Source of the DNA: Saccharibacillus sp. CPCC 101409
GTDB taxonomy: Bacteria; Bacillota; Bacilli; Paenibacillales; Paenibacillaceae
DNA length: 64,000 nt
Reading direction: 5' to 3'
Assembly: GCF_030518235.1 (NCBI RefSeq)
Contig: NZ_JAULSA010000001.1
Coordinates: 620,001 to 684,000, forward strand
Below are positions 60,179-64,000 of this stretch, piece after piece. The position numbers and the translations under genes were made by a program. The first letter of the stretch is position 1, and every line of letters starts with the position of its first letter. The notes under the pieces are model-generated. The model saw only the letters and a program-made list of their open reading frames with translations. It was not told where the DNA came from and made no database searches.

Positions 60179-61693
60179 ATGTTAAACGACAACCCCAACT
60201 TTAAATCGGACTTTTTCCAACCTGATCCTGCCTCGAATTCTGCCGAACCGCCCGAAGTTTCCCCGACGGCGGCCGGCTCCTGTTATCACGAAGTACGGCT
60301 TCCCGCCGGCAGCGTCCACGTCTATGCGGACGACGAGCTGTTTGCGGGATTGGATACGCGCATTTACGATATGGCCGGCCGCAATCTGCAAATTCCCGGC
60401 ATCCGCTACATGGGCTATACGCCGGATGTGCATCCGGGCGTCGGAACGTGCATCGGCACGACGGCGGTCTGGAACATGCAGAAGGGCATGGTATCGCCGT
60501 CGATCGTCGGCAGCGATATCGGCTGCGGCATGCGGGTCCACCTGACGAATCTGCACCGCAGCGATTTGCAGGATCTGCGTTTGCGGCGCAAGCTGGTCAA
60601 CCGGATCGAAAAATACCTGCCGATGGAGAGTCATAAACGCGGCGCTTTCTCCGATCTGCGGATGGACCATATTGTGCAAAAAGGGCTGAAAGGACTGCCG
60701 GGCAAATATTTGCCGGACAGCGTTTCGGCCAAACGTTCCCCGTCGCTGAGCCATGTGGAACGCGCCCGGTTCGCTTTCGATCCGGAAGAATTGAACGCGG
60801 TAACGGAATCTTCGTGGATCAAAGGACTGCGGCAGCTGGGCACGCTCGGCGGCGGCAATCATTTTGCGGAAATCCAATATATCGAAATTGCGGAAGAAAA
60901 CCGGGCGATCGCCGAGCGGTGGGGCATGACCGACGGGCAGGTGGTCGTGATGGTCCATTCCGGCTCCCGCGCCTGGGGCGCGATGGTCAGCCAGAACTAC
61001 ACGCCGATGGCGGCGCGCGCGATGAAACGGCTCGGCCTCGGCACCGACGATCCGAAGCTGATCTTCGCCCCGCTGGATTCGCCCGAAGGACGCCGTTATA
61101 CGGATATGATGGCTTCGGCGCTGAATGTGGCCGTGGTCAACCGCCACCTGATCGCTTATGCGATCCGCGAAGCGTTTATCGACGTATTCGGCCCGAAGTT
61201 CGAGATGAATATTTTGTACGACTTGATGCACAATTACGCCTGGGAAGAGCAGCACGGCGGACAGGACTGGTTCGTGCACCGCAAAGGCGCGACCCGCGCG
61301 CTGCCGGCCGGCCATCCCGATAATCCCGACGTCTATATGGGCACCGGTCATCCGGCGCTGATCCCCGGCTCGATGGGCACGGCGTCGTACATCATGGCCG
61401 GTCTGCCGAGCGGAGCCGCCAATTATCACTCGATCTGTCACGGCGCGGGCCGCGCGCGTTCTCGCAGCGCGACCAAACGCCTGGTGACGGTCGATCAGTT
61501 CGCCGCGGCGCTCAAGGTCGGAACCGAAGAAGAAGTGATCGTTAACCATAACTCGCTTGGCGTGATTCTGGACGAATCGCCCCAGGCTTACAAAGACGTC
61601 GATCGGATCATAGGCAGCGTGACGGGAGCGGGACTGGCTTCCGTCGTTGCCAAATGCAAGCCGCTTGCGGCAGTGAAAGGAGCAAAATCTTAA
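60179..61693 (+). CDS. rtcB: RNA ligase RtcB
   Basis: About 504 residues from ATG 60179; an in-frame ATG at 60164 abuts the AAAGGA motif, so the later start is preferred though its spacing is long. RtcB joins RNA 2',3'-cyclic phosphate or 3'-phosphate ends to 5'-OH ends using GTP and manganese. Conserved metal ligands are seen in SDIGCGMR (Cys116) and GGGNHF (His228), with further His in VMVHSGSR, and the guanylylated His421 is in CHGAGRARSR. The enzyme is complete. It is followed one base after the stop by an AAA ATPase gene, so the two form an operon, probably for RNA repair or stress-induced RNA processing. No archease or RtcA is present. Confidence 0.93.
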   Translation: MLNDNPNFKSDFFQPDPASNSAEPPEVSPTAAGSCYHEVRLPAGSVHVYADDELFAGLDTRIYDMAGRNLQIPGIRYMGYTPDVHPGVGTCIGTTAVWNMQKGMVSPSIVGSDIGCGMRVHLTNLHRSDLQDLRLRRKLVNRIEKYLPMESHKRGAFSDLRMDHIVQKGLKGLPGKYLPDSVSAKRSPSLSHVERARFAFDPEELNAVTESSWIKGLRQLGTLGGGNHFAEIQYIEIAEENRAIAERWGMTDGQVVVMVHSGSRAWGAMVSQNYTPMAARAMKRLGLGTDDPKLIFAPLDSPEGRRYTDMMASALNVAVVNRHLIAYAIREAFIDVFGPKFEMNILYDLMHNYAWEEQHGGQDWFVHRKGATRALPAGHPDNPDVYMGTGHPALIPGSMGTASYIMAGLPSGAANYHSICHGAGRARSRSATKRLVTVDQFAAALKVGTEEEVIVNHNSLGVILDESPQAYKDVDRIIGSVTGAGLASVVAKCKPLAAVKGAKS

Positions 61694-61694
61694 T

Positions 61695-63026
61695 ATGGAA
61701 CACAAATTACAGCCGGATAACGGCCTGCGGATCGCGGCGGTTAACGCGCAGTCCGGCGAAGAACGGACGATTGTCGCTTATGAACCGGGCAATCCGAATA
61801 TGGCGGAATACGAATCGTACGCCCGCGTAACGAGAGGAATCGAAGCGCTGCTGGAGGAGCGTTACGGCGTGGCGTACGCGCTCTACGCAAGCGACGACGG
61901 CAACAGCGATTACTGGGATCTGCTTGAAGAAGATGTGAAAAGCGGCTCCGAAGAAGTGGAATGCGCCGGCCGTATCTACGAAGGCATCGAAGGGCGGACG
62001 TTTGCATACGACGAAGACAGCAGCACGCCGGAATACACGATCCATCCGGCCATCCGAAACAATGTGTTCGTGTACCCGCAGCAAGGCGTAGCGCTCGCGC
62101 GCATCCCGATGTTCCGGCAGCACGGCATTTACAGCGAAGATTTCGTGTTTGCGACCGGGGACGAAGCCATCAGCCGCTTCCTGAGCGGCGTGCGCACCCG
62201 TCAGCGGAACCGGGACAAGAACCAGATCACGGTCTTTACGGATACCAACAATGGCATTCACCGCGAGAGCGAGCCGATTACGCGCGCCGTGTCGCGGGGC
62301 GACGTGATCCTGCCTGAGCCGCTCAAAAAAGAAATTTACCGGTCGCTCGATCAATTTTTCGAATCGGACCGTACGTTTTACCATAAACACAATCTGCCGT
62401 TCAAACGGGGCATCCTGCTCTACGGACGTCCCGGCAACGGCAAAACGACGCTCGTCAAATCGATCGCGGGCAGCGTTCCCGGACCGGCCGCTTACTGGCA
62501 GATCACCGAATACACATCGAGCGGCTCCGTTCAGGAAGTATTCGAAACGGCGGCGCGCCTCGCGCCGATGGTGCTGGTGATCGAAGATATCGACTCCATG
62601 CCGCAGGGCGTGCGCTCGTTCTTCCTGAATACGCTGGACGGCGCGACGTCGAAAGAAGGCATTTTCCTGATCGGCACGACCAACTATCCGGAGAAGATCG
62701 ATCCGGGCCTGATGAACCGCGCCGGACGCTTCGACCGCTCCTACGAGATTTCGCTGCCGGACGCCGATCTGCGCCGGATGTTCCTGGAGCGCCGAGGGCT
62801 GCTGGAGTTCGTGCCGCCGGAAGAGCTGGACCGCGCGATTTCGCTGACCAAAGGCTTCAGCATGGCGCAGCTCGGCGAGCTGTACGTCTCGGCCGCGCTG
62901 GAATGGAACGAACGCGGCGAAGCCGATATCGCGGCGATCGTGAAGTCGATGGGCGGCGAGATGAGCAAGGAGAAGAAAGGCAGCTGGCTGGACGTGAAAG
63001 GCAGCGGGATCGGGTTTCAACTGTAG
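61695..63026 (+). CDS. AAA-family ATPase encoded with RtcB
   Basis: A 443-residue protein starting one base after the rtcB stop. The first 190 residues are acidic and form an N-terminal domain I do not recognise. The AAA core has Walker A GRPGNGKTT (residues 244-252), Walker B VLVIEDID (293-300), sensor IGTTN (about 321-325) and arginine fingers in [12 protein letters not shown] (about 335-346), followed by a helical lid. It is of the classical AAA type (FtsH/Bcs1-like core) without protease or membrane segment. Pairing with RtcB suggests a remodelling role on RNA or protein complexes in RNA repair; inferred from the operon only. A terminator follows. Confidence 0.85.
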   Translation: MEHKLQPDNGLRIAAVNAQSGEERTIVAYEPGNPNMAEYESYARVTRGIEALLEERYGVAYALYASDDGNSDYWDLLEEDVKSGSEEVECAGRIYEGIEGRTFAYDEDSSTPEYTIHPAIRNNVFVYPQQGVALARIPMFRQHGIYSEDFVFATGDEAISRFLSGVRTRQRNRDKNQITVFTDTNNGIHRESEPITRAVSRGDVILPEPLKKEIYRSLDQFFESDRTFYHKHNLPFKRGILLYGRPGNGKTTLVKSIAGSVPGPAAYWQITEYTSSGSVQEVFETAARLAPMVLVIEDIDSMPQGVRSFFLNTLDGATSKEGIFLIGTTNYPEKIDPGLMNRAGRFDRSYEISLPDADLRRMFLERRGLLEFVPPEELDRAISLTKGFSMAQLGELYVSAALEWNERGEADIAAIVKSMGGEMSKEKKGSWLDVKGSGIGFQL

Positions 63027-63042
63027 CTTGTATAAAGGAAAG

Positions 63043-63078
63043 AAAAAAGCGTTCCGAAAGATTTCGGAACGCTTTTTT
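63043..63078. terminator. Bidirectional terminator after the rtcB operon
   Basis: AAAAAGCGTTCCGAAA-GA-TTTCGGAACGCTTTTT: a perfect long stem with A- and T-runs on either side, between convergent genes. Confidence 0.95.
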
Positions 63079-63109
63079 GCGTATAAGTTTGCGGGTACGC
63101 GGATACGAT

Positions 63110-63664
63110 TCAAGAATTCCGTTTCTCGGACCGCGCGATAGTAATAAAGCGATCAAGTTCTTCGGCGGCGTAGGGAAGATTGGCATCGATCCGAACTGCC
63201 CGATGTCGACCGGTCATGAAACGCTCGAACTCTGCATGGACCGAGATCATGGGATGTTCGAGTTCGCCTTCGACCCCGCTTTGTTGAAACGTCGCTCGCA
63301 AGCTAAACCGGTTCGCGGCCGTCTCGTGTTCAATAAGCAGCGCGCACTCTACAAAAGCAGCATTCGCATACCGGGCTGTTTCCTCCAGTTCCCCGATGAA
63401 ATCGGCTTTACGAAGATACTGCGGCACAATCACATCGCGACCTGAACAAAGATGAGCCCGGACTGCGGCGACCGCTATCGTTCTCGCGGCTTTTCCAGCT
63501 TCGAGCGGATTCGTTTTCCAACCGCCGATCATCGCTCTGATCTTGTCGATGTCTAGAGCAAGAGGAAGGCTTTCCGCTTGCAGTTCGCACCATACGCGCG
63601 CAAGGGTGGATTTTCCGCTTGCGGGAATACCATTAAGAAGAACAAGCACCGGCCGTTCTGTCAT
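63110..63664 (-). CDS. Small P-loop kinase (AAA_33 / zeta-toxin-like fold)
   Basis: A 184-residue single-domain protein. Walker A is NGIPASGKST (about 11-20), followed by LALDIDKIRAMIGGW (about 35-49) resembling the Walker-B/lid start of AAA_33 kinases; the C-terminal part has Arg-rich RFMTGRHRAVRID. Members phosphorylate small substrates or act as toxin-like kinases; no partner antitoxin is seen, so toxin function is unsupported. It starts 6 bases after the PhnE gene stop with no clear ribosome binding site, implying translational coupling. Confidence 0.78.
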   Translation of the reverse strand: MTERPVLVLLNGIPASGKSTLARVWCELQAESLPLALDIDKIRAMIGGWKTNPLEAGKAARTIAVAAVRAHLCSGRDVIVPQYLRKADFIGELEETARYANAAFVECALLIEHETAANRFSLRATFQQSGVEGELEHPMISVHAEFERFMTGRHRAVRIDANLPYAAEELDRFITIARSEKRNS

Positions 63665-63670
63665 GAACGG

Positions 63671-64000
63671 TCAGATAATCCGGCGGCGGAGCCAGCCGGA
63701 GATCAGGTCGATGATAATGACCAGGATCACGATGCCGAGCAGGATAATGCCTACGCGGCTCCAGTCGCGGGTTTGCAGCGCGAAGATCAACGGGGTGCCG
63801 ATGCCGCCGGCGCCGACGAGGCCCAGGACGGTCGCGGAACGGATATTGATCTCGAAGCGGTACAGCGCGTACGACAGGAACTGCGGGATGACCTGCGGCA
63901 GGATCGCGAAGCGCAGCACCTGCATTTTGCTCGCGCCGCAGGCCAGCAGCGCTTCGCGCGGACCTTCGTCGACGGCTTCGATCGTTTCGGAGTAGAGCTT
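63671..64000 (-). CDS. phnE: Phosphonate ABC transporter permease PhnE, C-terminal part
   Basis: Only the last 109 residues are present; the gene continues beyond the window. The ATPase-contact loop EAVDEGPREALLACGASKMQVLRFAILPQVIPQFLSYALYRFEINIRSATVLGLVGAGGIG is highly characteristic of PhnE, followed by two membrane segments ending in GWLRRRII. PhnE forms the channel for phosphonate or phosphite uptake with PhnC and PhnD, presumably encoded upstream on this strand outside the window. Confidence 0.92.
   Translation of the reverse strand, partial: KLYSETIEAVDEGPREALLACGASKMQVLRFAILPQVIPQFLSYALYRFEINIRSATVLGLVGAGGIGTPLIFALQTRDWSRVGIILLGIVILVIIIDLISGWLRRRII

Noticed and set aside
63110-63664. 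Toxin of a zeta-type toxin-antitoxin pair
   Set aside because: No small antitoxin gene is adjacent; the gene follows a transporter permease by 6 bases.

Overview
The window is high-GC, densely coded chromosomal DNA from a Gram-positive bacterium. AGGAGG-type ribosome binding sites, sigma-A promoters, lipoprotein signals, LplB/LplC/YtcQ-type sugar transporters beside AraC or LacI regulators, TcyP, YvyE and LplJ all point to Paenibacillaceae. A Paenibacillus or Saccharibacillus relative is my inference; no rRNA or species marker is present.

Layout. 1-6706: end of a MoxR ATPase gene, a DUF58 protein and two large membrane von Willebrand A (vWA) proteins. 6707-7690: a gene-free stretch with short palindromic elements. 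7691-9055: a small conserved protein and an esterase. 9780-21537: a catabolic locus of LacI regulator, two permeases, binding lipoprotein, GH3 beta-glucosidase, large GH94 phosphorylase and a second LacI regulator. Its gene content matches the Listeria locus for 1,2-beta-glucooligosaccharides (sophorose series). 21710-28626: carboxylesterase, transketolase, glucose-6-phosphate isomerase, YvyE and a TetR regulator. 28796-30256: a PD-(D/E)XK (Rpn-type) protein and YjbQ, both on the minus strand. 30564-34480: a sulfate ABC importer. 34490-34892: hairpins and tandem repeats. 34893-36554: small membrane proteins and a metallo-hydrolase. 36780-43653: a membrane AraC regulator followed by an ABC sugar importer and a GH43-like enzyme. 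43654-44632: a repeat-rich gap. 44633-47845: secreted protein, HAD phosphatase, lipoate ligase and a small hydrophilic protein. 48064-51854: a cobalamin riboswitch and a B12 importer. 52111-57185: chemotaxis receptor, cystine symporter, queuosine-precursor-type transporter and a Dabb protein. 57808-59630: M24 peptidase and metallo-hydrolase. 59783-63026: a short terminated leader encoding a 29-aa peptide, then RtcB RNA ligase and an AAA ATPase. 63110-64000: a small P-loop kinase and the end of a PhnE permease.

How it fits together. Sugar scavenging dominates: two LplB/LplC-type importers, one clearly paired with intracellular phosphorolysis and glucosidase steps feeding glucose-1-phosphate and glucose into central metabolism. 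Two sulfur-uptake loci (sulfate importer and TcyP) share a GGAATAATG-containing element just downstream of their promoters, suggesting a common CymR-like regulator. The least explained elements are a three-copy structured intergenic repeat (43664, 55782, 57616), arrays of short A/T-rimmed palindromes (about 6930-7445 and 44096-44283) and the leader ahead of rtcB.
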